A DNA stretch of 64,000 nt. Origin: CAILZL01 sp963748005 (GTDB taxonomy: Bacteria > Pseudomonadota > Gammaproteobacteria > Steroidobacterales > Steroidobacteraceae). A program made the position numbers and the translations under genes. Below the pieces are notes generated by a model. That model saw nothing but the letters and a program-made list of their open reading frames with translations, was not told the DNA's origin and did not search any database. The stretch spans positions 2,728,001-2,792,000 of the forward strand of contig CAVVHH010000002.1 of the NCBI GenBank assembly GCA_963748005.1, read 5' to 3'. Positions 1-8,716 of this stretch are shown in pieces; position 1 is the first letter of the stretch, and every line of letters begins with the position of its first letter.

Positions 1-559
1 TGACAATACTGCTCTAAGTTTGCAACAAATGTGCATTCGATGCAGGTGCGAAGCCATTAATTTATTGTTGTAGCCACCCTATGCTGCGCTGCGGCATTGG
101 CGGTGCGCCGGGCGTGATGACACCACAAAAGGTGCACCATGAATTTCTGTCCTGGGAAACGCAGACGAATGCTGCGCAGTTGCAGCAGGAGTTTATTTCG
201 GCGAAGAAGTAGGAATCTGTTCAAAGTCTCGATCAAGGGATGCAGCGGAAGGCGAAACTGGACAAAAAATGCAGCGTACACGTAGTACGTGAGTATTTTT
301 TGTCCAGTTTCAACGTGGCGATGCGCCCTTCAGCGAGACTTTGAACAGGTTCTAAGACGGGGCTTATTCAGGCAGAGCGCCGCAGATCAACGGATTACTT
401 TCTGAGCACCAATGAGAAGGCATGAGCCTGAATGCTGGTGACACGACTCGGCATCTGCAGCGGTAGGGTTCTGTCCTGTTTGTCGATGACGATGGTGATG
501 AGGATCAGGAGAATCGCTGTGCAGCTTTAACCTGACTACCTCACCACCTCGCAGCAATT
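1..559. other. Left-edge intergenic region without a convincing gene
   Basis: No complete gene is supported here. A short plus-strand frame open from about 18 and ending with TAG at 210-212 (possible ATG at 81) reads like the tail of a protein, ending QLQQEFISAKK. It has no recognisable family and no ribosome-binding site, so it may be a remnant. An inverted-repeat element follows at 217-348. The rest, to 559, shows nothing I can name. Confidence 0.4.
217..348. repeat. Nested inverted-repeat element (CTGTTCAAAGTCTCG family)
   Basis: The outer arms CTGTTCAAAGTCTCG (217-231) and its perfect complement (334-348) enclose a second perfect 17-bp pair starting GAAACTGGACAAAAAAT (254-270 and 295-311). 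The two nested arms and the roughly 130-bp size look like a mobile or dispersed intergenic palindrome rather than a terminator. No copy of this family was seen elsewhere in the window. Confidence 0.75.
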
Positions 560-1213
560 CTAGTATCGGTACACGAATCCCAGCCTGATCTGATCCAGGG
601 CCGGGGTGGCGTTGTCCAGTTCCAGCCAGTGTCTTTCGTAGCTAAGACGCATGGTGTAGGCGTAGCTGAAGTCGAATCGCACACCGGCACCAGCCTGGTA
701 AGTCAAATTATCCGTCGTATGCGTGTTCTGCACGGTGCCACACACGTAGCCATACCACGGATCCCAGTAGCACACGTTGCTCGGTCGGCCTTCCGGGATG
801 TTGGTGTCGATGAAGCTCCAGCCAATGCCGCCACTGATATACGGAGCGATCGGTCCTCTCATGAGGTTGAGGTTTAGACCGACACGTGGCGTGAACGCCT
901 CCATGCTGCCGTTGGCGCGTGTCGTAGAGCCGTTTCCGGTCTTCAGGACGGCCGAATAGTCGACACTGTTCCAGTCCATGCCAAACTGTAGCTCCAGCAG
1001 GTCACTGAAACGATAGCCAAAGGTGATGGCCAGCCCGAGGTCGTCGTCGAGCGATAACGTGGAGCCGCCTTTGAAAGTCGCATCCTTGCTGAACTGATAG
1101 TAGATATCGGTGCCAACCTCCCAGCCCGGTTCACGCTCGGCCGCGTTCGCCAAGGTACCGATACACAGCCCACTGGCGATCAGGGCCAGACTGCGCAACA
1201 TCGAAAATTTCAT
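560..1213 (-). CDS. Outer membrane beta-barrel protein (OmpW/porin-like)
   Basis: The 217-residue protein has a signal peptide (residues 1-24, cleavage after ANA) and then alternating amphipathic strands rich in Gly, Tyr and Trp. It ends in VYRY, the aromatic C-terminus recognised by the BAM machinery. Length and strand pattern fit a small eight-stranded barrel of the OmpW / OmpA-N-like type, inserted in the outer membrane. A very good ribosome-binding site (GAGGAGA, five bases before the ATG) supports the start. It stands alone. The ligand is unknown; it could equally be a structural barrel rather than a channel. Confidence 0.75.
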   Translation of the reverse strand: MKFSMLRSLALIASGLCIGTLANAAEREPGWEVGTDIYYQFSKDATFKGGSTLSLDDDLGLAITFGYRFSDLLELQFGMDWNSVDYSAVLKTGNGSTTRANGSMEAFTPRVGLNLNLMRGPIAPYISGGIGWSFIDTNIPEGRPSNVCYWDPWYGYVCGTVQNTHTTDNLTYQAGAGVRFDFSYAYTMRLSYERHWLELDNATPALDQIRLGFVYRY

Positions 1214-1906
1214 TGCAATCTCCTCATGGTCAGAAACACTGTCCGCTGGACCGCCTGTGCCGGATCCGGATCAGACCCCGGCATGCTGCACTGCCGCGGC
1301 ACCGGCCGCAGTACGTACCAGAGGCAATTTCAACCGGGGGCATCCGGTCAAGGGTGGCGACCGGGTGTCCGTGATCGAGGGGTGATGCGGATGTGGTCGT
1401 GTGATCCTTGCGCGGGGTGGAGATCCATTCTGGTCTGGCTGTGTCCCTTCGGGGTTGGCCCCGGAAAGCGCCATCCAGCGTTGCTCGTCATTCATTTGGA
1501 ACTACCAGACTTCACAACTCGCGCCTTGCCTGGCGCTTTCTGGGACTCCAACGCAACGATGCCATTGGTGTTAACAGGCCCTGGTAAATTCCTGGGCGGC
1601 ACGCTGCTGTTCAGTTTCGGGTTGCGCTCGCCTGGCGGCCAAAGAAGCAGGGTGCAGCTCTGATGCCCGTGCCTTATGAAGGAAAGCCATCAGACATTAC
1701 GCAATGTTAACTTGCCCGGAGCAGCGTCTCGTGGCGGTATATGCCTGTGCTTGCTGGTGTGCAGTTCTTCCCCCTTGCATGCCGGTAGAAGTGGATTGCG
1801 GGACCGCGCTTCGGCGCGGTCCCGCTTTGTTTTGCAGACCCTATAGGCAAGCCAGATCCCTGTATGCTCATGAATCAGTCGCAATCACAAGCTCAGGAGA
1901 CTCACC
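1214..1906. other. 693-bp intergenic region, no supported gene
   Basis: Overlapping open frames exist on both strands (for example 1226-1663 plus and 1271-1495 minus), but their translations are compositionally odd, lack good ribosome-binding sites and match no family I recognise. Part of the stretch around 1430-1660 resembles dispersed intergenic repeat sequence. The only clear signal is a strong plus-strand terminator at 1798-1833 with no gene in front of it. Confidence 0.5.
1798..1833 (+). terminator. Strong intrinsic terminator with UUCG tetraloop, orphan
   Basis: A perfect 12-bp GC-rich stem (1798-1809 pairing with 1814-1825) is closed by a TTCG loop and followed by TTTGTTTTG. This is a textbook rho-independent terminator for plus-strand transcription. 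No plus-strand gene lies upstream within the window, so it may end a small RNA or an unrecognised short transcript starting after about 1660. Confidence 0.8.
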
Positions 1907-2429
1907 ATGAACCAAGAAGTACGCGTCTCGCCTGGCGCTCTTGCATTGGTCGTGCTGGCAGCGGGCGCCAGCCACGCCCAGACACCCAATCCGCTGGACA
2001 CGGTGCCAGATAAAGATGCCGTTCGAAACGCCTTACGGCGCCCCCATCACGCTGGATCGCGCCGAGCTCGTGCTGGCTGCAGCGTTGGTCGAAGCGAAGA
2101 ACCGCAGCTGGAAGATGGTGTGCGTCATCGCTGATTCTGGCGGCAACCTGGTGTCCCTCAAACGCATGGACAACGCGCAGCTGGCCTCGGTTGACCTTGC
2201 CATGCATAAGGCGCGCACTGCGGTCAAATTCCGCCGGGATACCAAGGTGTTCGAAACCAACGTTCAGACCGGCAATGTTTACCAGCTCACGCTGGACGAC
2301 ATGATTGCCTCGCGCGGTGGCATTCCGCTAGTGGACGGCGGCAAGATCATCGGTGCGATTGGCTGCTCCGGCGGCGCCGGCTCGCAGGACGAAGTGGTGT
2401 CCAGGGCGGGTGTGGCCGCGCTCAAGTAG
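1907..2429 (+). pseudogene. Heme-binding GlcG/HbpS-family protein, frameshifted
   Basis: The gene starts at an ATG preceded by CAGGAGA and encodes a signal peptide (about 25 residues, ending SHAQ) and the sequence up to VPDK. One extra base near 2015 then shifts the frame. The remainder, from MPFETPYGAPITLDRA to the stop at 2429, is a clean GlcG/HbpS (DUF336) domain with the family's DSGG and MDNAQLAS-type motifs. The ATG at 2016 could still give a 137-residue cytoplasmic protein without export. HbpS-like members bind heme or corrinoids in the periplasm or outside the cell. A sequencing error, rather than a real mutation, cannot be excluded. Confidence 0.7.
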
Positions 2430-2550
2430 GCTGATCGGCCATGAGAGGCAACTGGCTCAGAGCAGGTTGCCCCCTGTTAGCTGCCCGGTGCGCGGGCCGC
2501 AGCTTGAGTGTTGCGTACAGTTCGAGCGTACAGCTGCGGCAACCCTGAAA

Positions 2551-3348
2551 TTACCTGGCACGGACACCGGGTGGTGCGACATCAACACCAATCAGCTCCG
2601 CGCCTTTAATGCTGTCTGCGATCAGTCCTGAGGCCCGCGCCTCGTCAATGAATTTCTCGATGATATCCAGGCGTGCGGCATTGCCCTTGGGCACAATTAC
2701 CGCCTGCTCAACACCGTAGAAATCATCGGTTACCACCCGCAGATCAGGCATTTTTTGCGCGATGGTATGCAGCCGCATGCGATTACCCGCAATCGCCTCG
2801 AGTTCGCCCGCGAGCAACGACTTCAAGAACGCATCGCTGATACCGCCTTCACTGCGCACCAGCGTTGCTGATTTCAGCGTGCGGGTGAGGAAGGTATCGC
2901 CGGCATCGCGCGCGGTGACGCCAATGCGCACGCCCGGTCGATCCGCATCTGCAACCGTTGTGATAGGCGAGCTTTTCAGGACAATGTAAGTGTTCTGCGC
3001 CAGTGCATAGGTCTGCGAGAAGTCGACCTGTTCGGCGCGCACTGGATCGAACGCCACGAAGCCGATGTCAGCGGTGCCATTCTTTACGCTGTCGATCACG
3101 CCCTGCACGCCCGCTGCGCCGGATATCGCAAGCGGTACGCCCGCGCGCCTGGCCAGCGCCGTCGAAATCGCTGCCGCCGGCCCGCGTGTTTCCCCGGTCG
3201 CGGGGTCGATAAATGCCTGCGCCGGATTCGTCGCGATGTAGGTCGCCCGCAATGTGCCGGTTGGCGCCAGTGCCTTGGCGAGATCGTCCGCAGATGCGGC
3301 CGGGATCGAGAGCGCAAGCGCGACAGACATAAGGACACGGCGGATCAT
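2551..3348 (-). CDS. Periplasmic solute-binding protein, amino-acid type (SBP family 3)
   Basis: The 265-residue protein has a clear signal peptide (MIRRVLMSVALALSIPAASA) and the two-lobed family 3 fold. Typical motifs are the GVQGVIDSVKNGTADIGFVA lobe-1 region and the VDFSQTYALAQNTYIVLK hinge. The start at 3348 is chosen because CAGGAGA precedes it; the open frame runs further upstream without a signal sequence. It is divergently arranged with the aldehyde dehydrogenase at 3672. No permease or ATPase gene is adjacent, so it may feed a distant ABC transporter or act as a sensor. The ligand is not predictable. Confidence 0.8.
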   Translation of the reverse strand: MIRRVLMSVALALSIPAASADDLAKALAPTGTLRATYIATNPAQAFIDPATGETRGPAAAISTALARRAGVPLAISGAAGVQGVIDSVKNGTADIGFVAFDPVRAEQVDFSQTYALAQNTYIVLKSSPITTVADADRPGVRIGVTARDAGDTFLTRTLKSATLVRSEGGISDAFLKSLLAGELEAIAGNRMRLHTIAQKMPDLRVVTDDFYGVEQAVIVPKGNAARLDIIEKFIDEARASGLIADSIKGAELIGVDVAPPGVRAR

Positions 3349-3518
3349 GAACGTCTCCTGAGTAAATCGCAGCTTCCGAGTTCCTCGGTTGGCATGAGTT
3401 GCCCCGTTGGCACGCTGTCGGCGGCGAAGCGTTACAGCGCACGATAGTACTACGCAGGAATGAATCATCCTTTTTTGGTGTATGACAATCGTGTGCGTCA
3501 GTGCCGGCGACATATAGT

Positions 3519-3564
3519 CAATATCAATGTGCTCATGGCCAATATCAATGAATAACGCATTGAT
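3519..3564. promoter_or_regulatory. Repeated operator-like motif in divergent promoter region
   Basis: CAATATCAATG occurs twice in direct orientation (3519-3529 and 3540-3550), exactly 21 bp apart, or two helical turns. The second copy overlaps an inverted repeat ATCAATG-N7-CATTGAT (3544-3550 and 3558-3564). The block is AT-rich in a GC-rich background and lies in the 323-bp space between the divergent solute-binding protein and dehydrogenase genes. This geometry suggests a regulator site controlling one or both. Nothing else is evident in this space. Confidence 0.5.
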
Positions 3565-3671
3565 TCTTGATTGATTGGTGGAGCCTCAACCTGTACTGTC
3601 GCGCACTTTCTGCGTTGTCAGGTTGTACGGCACTGTGCCGGGCGAATCTGCTTTTTCCTGGAGAATGATCG

Positions 3672-5252
3672 ATGACGATTTCCGGCGAGCTGTTCATTGG
3701 GCGCGAGCGTATTGCGCGTCAACAGACATTTCATGGCGTCAATCCTGCTACCGGCGAAACATTGCAGCCGGCATTCAGCGCGGCTGACCCCGGCGACATA
3801 GCGCGTGCTTGCGAGCTGGCAGCGGCAGCTTTCGACACGTTCCGGGATACCAGCAACGAGGCACGCGCGAAGTTTCTGGAAGCCATCGCCGAGCACATTG
3901 AAGCGCTGGGTGACGAGTTGCTCGAGCGTGCCAATCTGGAAACGGGTCTGCCCCTGGCGCGACTCACCGGCGAACGGGGCCGCACGACGGGGCAATTGCG
4001 TTTGTTTGCCTCTGAATTGCGCAGTGGCGGCTGGATGGGGGTGCGTGTTGATCAGGCCATGCCTGATCGCAAGCCGCTGCCGCGCTCGGATCTGCGCCAG
4101 CGCAAAATCCCGATTGGCCCGGTAGCGGTGTTCGGCGCCAGTAATTTTCCGCTCGCGTTTTCAGTGGCAGGTGGTGACACCGCTTCGGCATTGGCTGCCG
4201 GTTGTCCGGTGGTTGTCAAAGGGCATCCGGCCCATCCGGGAACCGGCGAGCTCATTGGTCAGGCAATCGCCGCTGCCGTCGTTGCCTGCAACCTGCCGGA
4301 AGGTGTGTTCTCGCTACTGAATGGAACGTCAAACGAACTGGGCGCAACTCTGGTGGCGCATCCCGCCATCAAGGCTGTCGGGTTTACCGGCTCCCGCGTT
4401 GGCGGCATGGCGCTGATGAAGATTGCCAGCGAACGCGCCGAGCCAATTCCGGTATACGCCGAAATGAGCAGCATCAATCCCGTGGTGCTTCTGCCGGCTG
4501 CACTCGCACAGCGCGCCGAGGCGCTGGGTCGCGATTTCGTGAATTCGTTGACCATGGGGGTGGGACAGTTCTGTACCAATCCTGGTTTTGTGCTCGGCAT
4601 TGATGGCCCGGATCTGCAGCGGTTTATCGCAACCGCAGGGGACTCCGTGCGGGCGGTAGTACCGGCAACCATGTTGACGCCGGGAATTCATGGTGCTTAT
4701 GAGCGCGGCGTGAACACCTTGCTTGCTGAGCAGCATATCCAGTTGATTGCACGCGCGCAGCCGACGAAGGACGGCCCACATTGCGGTCGTGCAGCCTTGT
4801 TCAGCGTCACCGCAAAGGACGTGTTCAGCAATGCCGCAATCACCCATGAAGTGTTCGGTGCATCGTCCGTTGTGGTGCGCTGTGCTGATGACGCAGAGCT
4901 TGTTCGTGTGCTTGAGCATCTCGAAGGTCAGCTCACTGCAACGCTGCATCTGGAACCGGCAGATCATGCAATGGCTGCGCGATTGTTGCCGACGCTGGAA
5001 CGCAAGGCCGGACGCCTGCTGGTGAACGGCTGGCCTACCGGCGTGGAAGTGTCACATGCGATGGTTCACGGTGGCCCTTTTCCGGCGACTTCCGATGGGC
5101 GTAGCACCTCGGTCGGTACACTGGCGATCGAGCGTTTCCTGCGTCCCGTGTGCTATCAGGACTTTCCGGATGAATTACTGCCTGCCGCACTGCGACGCAG
5201 TGCAGTGAACGCGGTTCCGCATCGGCTGGATGGCGTTTATCGCGCAGTGTAG
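3672..5252 (+). CDS. NADP-dependent aldehyde dehydrogenase, ketoglutarate semialdehyde type
   Basis: The 526-residue protein matches the length and motifs of the 2,5-dioxovalerate (alpha-ketoglutarate semialdehyde) dehydrogenase branch of the ALDH superfamily. That enzyme oxidises the semialdehyde to 2-oxoglutarate in sugar-acid and hydroxyproline catabolism. Visible motifs are the NAD(P)-site segment GPVAVFGASNFPLAF, the GFTGSRVGG glycine loop, the general base Glu264 (YAEMSS) and the nucleophile Cys301 (GVGQFCTNPG). TGGAGA precedes the ATG. It is divergent from a solute-binding protein and may share its regulation. No sugar-acid dehydratase is nearby, so the exact substrate is inferred from family resemblance only. 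Confidence 0.85.
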   Translation: MTISGELFIGRERIARQQTFHGVNPATGETLQPAFSAADPGDIARACELAAAAFDTFRDTSNEARAKFLEAIAEHIEALGDELLERANLETGLPLARLTGERGRTTGQLRLFASELRSGGWMGVRVDQAMPDRKPLPRSDLRQRKIPIGPVAVFGASNFPLAFSVAGGDTASALAAGCPVVVKGHPAHPGTGELIGQAIAAAVVACNLPEGVFSLLNGTSNELGATLVAHPAIKAVGFTGSRVGGMALMKIASERAEPIPVYAEMSSINPVVLLPAALAQRAEALGRDFVNSLTMGVGQFCTNPGFVLGIDGPDLQRFIATAGDSVRAVVPATMLTPGIHGAYERGVNTLLAEQHIQLIARAQPTKDGPHCGRAALFSVTAKDVFSNAAITHEVFGASSVVVRCADDAELVRVLEHLEGQLTATLHLEPADHAMAARLLPTLERKAGRLLVNGWPTGVEVSHAMVHGGPFPATSDGRSTSVGTLAIERFLRPVCYQDFPDELLPAALRRSAVNAVPHRLDGVYRAV

Positions 5253-5285
5253 TGCCATGGGGGTGCGGCGTGCGCCGCACCTCCA

Positions 5286-5840
5286 TTATTTGGGCACGAC
5301 CAGGTGGAAGCGCACGCTGACCTTGTCGTCGAGCACTTCATCCCAGGCGGGTTCGCCAATACCGAATGCCTTGCGTGACACGATCAGGGTGCCATCGAAA
5401 ACATTACTGGCGCCGACCGCGCTCACTTTCACCGGCACTGTAAGCGTGGCTGTCTTGCCTTTGATTGTCAGTGTGCCGGTGGCAGCAAATTGATTTGCTA
5501 CACCCGGTTTGATGGAAGTGGAACGGAAGATCGCTGTCGGATACGTGGTGCTGTCGAACCAGCTCTTCTTGCGCACCTCGGCGTTGTAAGCCTCCTCGCC
5601 AATATCGAGACTGCCGGTCTCAACTTCGATTACCGCAGTGGCAGCAGTCACGTTTTTTGCGTCATAGGTGATTGTGCCGCCGAAGCGGCCAAATGGTGCT
5701 TCTACGGACACGTTCTCCTGTTTGAAGGTAGCAACGACCGAGCTGTTGGCAGCATCGACGCGGGTATCTGCTGCGAGCGTCGTGAGTGCGGTGCAAATCA
5801 GCAGCGCGGCTAGCGACGGGTGTTTGGAGTTGACGCGCAT
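5286..5840 (-). CDS. yceI: YceI family periplasmic protein
   Basis: The 184-residue protein has a signal peptide (cleavage around TTLAA) and a YceI lipocalin-like barrel. Signatures are the VSVEAPFGRFGGTITYD segment, the SWFDSTTYPTAIF motif and the closing VSVRFHLVVPK strand. YceI proteins bind isoprenoid-type lipids in a hydrophobic pocket. The start at 5840 follows GGGAGC. It lies 37 bases downstream of the cytochrome b561 gene on the same strand, the usual yceJ-yceI arrangement, so the two are probably co-transcribed. The physiological ligand is not established. Confidence 0.88.
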   Translation of the reverse strand: MRVNSKHPSLAALLICTALTTLAADTRVDAANSSVVATFKQENVSVEAPFGRFGGTITYDAKNVTAATAVIEVETGSLDIGEEAYNAEVRKKSWFDSTTYPTAIFRSTSIKPGVANQFAATGTLTIKGKTATLTVPVKVSAVGASNVFDGTLIVSRKAFGIGEPAWDEVLDDKVSVRFHLVVPK

Positions 5841-5877
5841 GGATTGCTCCCGATGTTGCAAGCAACTGATAGTCTGT

Positions 5878-6420
5878 CTAGCTATCGCTGCGTGAGGGCA
5901 ACATGCGGCGTAGCGTAGCGTCATGGTCGATAAAGTGATGCTTCAACGCTGCCATTACATGTGCGATCACAGCGGCCAGCAGCAGCCAGCCAAACACTTC
6001 ATGCAACTCGTGCAGGGTATTGGCCAGCGCCTTGTTCTTGTCAACCAGGTCGGGCAGCGGCAACAGTCCGAGATACACAACGGGATAACCGGTTGCATTG
6101 CTGTATGCCCAGCCTGATAACGGCAAGACAAAGATCAGGACATACAATCCTGTGTGCAGGACATGAGCTGCAGTGCGTTGCCATGCTGGCATCGGCAACA
6201 GCGGTGGCGCTGGATGCGTCAGTCGCCACAGCGCGCGCAGCACGGCCAGTGTCAGGATGGTAATGCCTACCCATTTGTGCCAGTTGAACATGCGCAGCCG
6301 GGTCGGGCTGAAGGCCATTTCGGTCATGATCCAGCCCAGCGTGAATGCGCAGACGATCAAACCAGTGATCAGCCAGTGCAGGGCAATGGCGGTACGTGTG
6401 TAGTGGGTGCTCGCTGACAT
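5878..6420 (-). CDS. Cytochrome b561 family membrane protein
   Basis: The 180-residue protein has four transmembrane helices and the histidines expected to ligate two b hemes: ALHWLITG in helix 1, FNWHKWVG before helix 2, HTGLYVL in helix 3 and HELHEVFGW before helix 4. Family members pass electrons from ubiquinol toward periplasmic acceptors; E. coli CybB oxidises superoxide. The start at 6420 begins the first conserved segment; the open frame could start 12 codons earlier. It forms a probable operon with yceI downstream. Confidence 0.87.
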   Translation of the reverse strand: MSASTHYTRTAIALHWLITGLIVCAFTLGWIMTEMAFSPTRLRMFNWHKWVGITILTLAVLRALWRLTHPAPPLLPMPAWQRTAAHVLHTGLYVLIFVLPLSGWAYSNATGYPVVYLGLLPLPDLVDKNKALANTLHELHEVFGWLLLAAVIAHVMAALKHHFIDHDATLRRMLPSRSDS

Positions 6421-6452
6421 GGTTACTACGTACCTGTTTACGAGTTGCCGGT

Positions 6453-7145
6453 TCACACCGGCTGCATGCCATACCGCTGCTTGATGCTGGCGGTGTCAGT
6501 TGATGCCATGTAACGCAGCACGGCGCGCGCTGCATCAACCTGTTGGCAGCTCACGGTGATGCCAGCCGAAAATGTCGTGATGGTCTGGATGGCAGCAGGC
6601 AGCGGGCCCAGCACTGCAATACCCGGCAGGTTCATCAATTCGCTCAGTTGCTGGAAGCCCAGCCCGCAATCTCCCTTGGCAACCAGTGTGCCGACTGGTA
6701 CGCCCGGTGGTGGCACAATGATTTTGCTCTTGATGTCCTGCAGGATGCCCCAGCGCTCAAACAGTTTTTCCAGATACACGCCGCTGGGGCCTGTGGAGTA
6801 GCTCAGGTTTTTTGCCGCAAGCACGACCTGTTTCACTGCAGCCTCACTGCCAATGTCGGGTTTGGTTGTCCCCTCACGCACTGCCATGGCGATACCCGAT
6901 TGCACCAGATCAACTCGGCTGTCCTCAACCAGCCTGCCCTCTGCAATAAGCTTGTTGATGGCGTTGTCCGCCAGTACCACGATGTCCACGGCTTCGCCGG
7001 CCTGCACACGTTTTGCCACGTCCACACCGCCGGCAGCTTCAGTGCTGATGGGCTGTGAATGCGCACGTGAATATTGCGCAGCGAGTTCGGCCAGCACTTC
7101 ACGGGTGGCCATCGAAGAAATCAGTTTGAGCGGGGTCGCTGACAC
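6453..7145 (-). CDS. ModA-like substrate-binding protein without signal peptide
   Basis: This is a bacterial solute-binding protein of the molybdate-binding (ModA/SBP_bac_11) fold. It opens with LKLISSMATREVLAELAAQY and continues through GGVDVAKRVQAGEAVDIVVLA and a late GPLPAAIQ segment. The GTG at 7145 (VSATPLKLIS) is taken as the start because homologous proteins begin near this point. Upstream in-frame starts at 7187 and 7232 would add sequence of no recognisable type. None of the options gives a signal peptide, so the protein is probably cytoplasmic and unlikely to serve a classical ABC importer. No modB or modC is adjacent. Confidence 0.65.
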   Translation of the reverse strand: MSATPLKLISSMATREVLAELAAQYSRAHSQPISTEAAGGVDVAKRVQAGEAVDIVVLADNAINKLIAEGRLVEDSRVDLVQSGIAMAVREGTTKPDIGSEAAVKQVVLAAKNLSYSTGPSGVYLEKLFERWGILQDIKSKIIVPPPGVPVGTLVAKGDCGLGFQQLSELMNLPGIAVLGPLPAAIQTITTFSAGITVSCQQVDAARAVLRYMASTDTASIKQRYGMQPV

Positions 7146-7326
7146 GGTTGGATTCTCGTGTGTGAAGGAGTGAGGGTCGCCAACCATGTTACCCGATTCA
7201 GGAAACAGGCCGTCTGTGGCAGGCATTTGCACAACATCGATGGGGTAACTTTTTTACACGTTCCCTGCTGTTCTGTGTGCTCCGCCGGTTACCATGACCG
7301 AACTTGTAACGGATCACAGGCAACCC

Positions 7327-8673
7327 ATGACCGAGCCAACTCCCCAACCCAATCGTTTGCTGCCCACCATGGGCGCGGGCATGCTGGCGCTGTATGGCCT
7401 GGGCTCCATGCTGGGCGCCGGCATCTACGGGCTGGTGGGCAAGGCTGCGGGCATGCTGGGCGGCATGGTGTGGGCTTCGTTTCTGATCGCGATGGCAGCG
7501 GCACTGTTGACCGGGTTGTCCTATGCATCGCTGGGGTCGCGTTATCCGCGCGCCGGCGGCGCCGCCTATGTGATTCAGCGCGCTTTCGGCAAACCAATGC
7601 TGAGTTACGTGGCGGGACTGTGCGTGGTGGCATCGGGACTGACCTCGATGGCTACCGGTTCGCGAATCGTTGCAAGCAATCTGCAAATCCTGTTCGGCTG
7701 GCAAGCGCTGCCAGTGGCCCTGATTGCGGTGCTGTATCTGGCCGTATTGTGCGCCGTCGTATGGCGCGGTCTGCGCGAGTCGTTGTGGTTCAACGCGCTG
7801 TGCACCTTCATTGAAGCCGGTGGCTTGATTGTGGTGATTGCGGTGGGGGCTCGATTCTGGGGTCAGGCTGATCTGCTGGAATTGCCGACGCAACAGGATT
7901 GGGCGACCACTGGCTTGCTGCTGACACAAAGCGCAGTGCTGACATTTTTTGCTTTTATCGGTTTTGAAGACACGCTCAATGTTACCGAGGAGGTCAAAAA
8001 TCCGGCGCGTAGTGTGCCGCTTGGACTGATCGGCGCCATGCTGGCGGCAACGCTGCTGTACATGCTCATCGCCATTACTGCGGTATCGGTGGTGCATTGG
8101 GATGTACTGGCCAGTGCACCCGCGCCGCTGGGCGCGGTCATGGAACGGGCAGCGCCGTGGATGCCGGCGGTCGTATACACAGTGGTCACCATTTTTGCCG
8201 TGGCCAATACCGCCCTGATCAATTTCGTGATGGGCTCGCGGCTGATATTCGGCATGTCGCGACAGGGCTTGCTGCCTCGGATGCTGGCCCGCATTCATCC
8301 CACGCGCAACACGCCACACATCGCAGCGCTGGCGATCTTTGTGGTGGCATCGGTGTTGCTGCTGCTGGGCGATGTCAGCCAGCTGGCGGCAGCGACGGTC
8401 ATTCTGCTGCTGGGGGTATTCACCCTGATGAACCTCGCGCAGATTGTGCTGGCCACGCGTACGGGCGAGCCGCCCGCGCCGGTGAAGCTGCCGATGATCG
8501 TGCCGCTGCTGGGTGGTCTGATCTGTTCGGTGTTGCTGGTGGTGCGTGCCGTCACGGGTGAAAGTGTGGCACCGCTGATTGCCGCCGGTCTGCTCGGCGT
8601 GATCGTCGTGTTATATCTGGCTACACGGCACAGCCATCGGGCCGACGAGACCGAACCGCTTGAGCAGCAATAG
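7327..8673 (+). CDS. APC family amino acid permease
   Basis: The 448-residue integral membrane protein has about twelve hydrophobic helices. It carries the APC hallmark in helix 1 (GLGSMLGAGIYGLVGKAAG) and a conserved FFAFIGFEDTLNVTEEVKNP segment in helix 6. It most likely imports an amino acid or polyamine by proton symport or exchange. The ATG at 7327 is preferred over 7294 because ACAGG lies at the right distance before it. The divergent neighbour is the ModA-like gene. Substrate specificity cannot be read from the sequence. Confidence 0.87.
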   Translation: MTEPTPQPNRLLPTMGAGMLALYGLGSMLGAGIYGLVGKAAGMLGGMVWASFLIAMAAALLTGLSYASLGSRYPRAGGAAYVIQRAFGKPMLSYVAGLCVVASGLTSMATGSRIVASNLQILFGWQALPVALIAVLYLAVLCAVVWRGLRESLWFNALCTFIEAGGLIVVIAVGARFWGQADLLELPTQQDWATTGLLLTQSAVLTFFAFIGFEDTLNVTEEVKNPARSVPLGLIGAMLAATLLYMLIAITAVSVVHWDVLASAPAPLGAVMERAAPWMPAVVYTVVTIFAVANTALINFVMGSRLIFGMSRQGLLPRMLARIHPTRNTPHIAALAIFVVASVLLLLGDVSQLAAATVILLLGVFTLMNLAQIVLATRTGEPPAPVKLPMIVPLLGGLICSVLLVVRAVTGESVAPLIAAGLLGVIVVLYLATRHSHRADETEPLEQQ

Positions 8674-8716
8674 TTGCCATTCTGGTCAAGGGCGAAAGTG
8701 CCCATCGAGGTGAACC

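Noticed and set aside
1226..1663. Plus-strand open frame of 145 codons in the intergenic region
   Set aside because: No ribosome-binding site, odd composition, an overlapping minus-strand frame of similar quality, and no family resemblance; it looks like repeat-derived non-coding DNA.
7198..8319. Minus-strand open frame of 373 codons opposite the APC permease
   Set aside because: The low-complexity His/Gln/Arg-rich product is an antisense shadow of a membrane protein gene.
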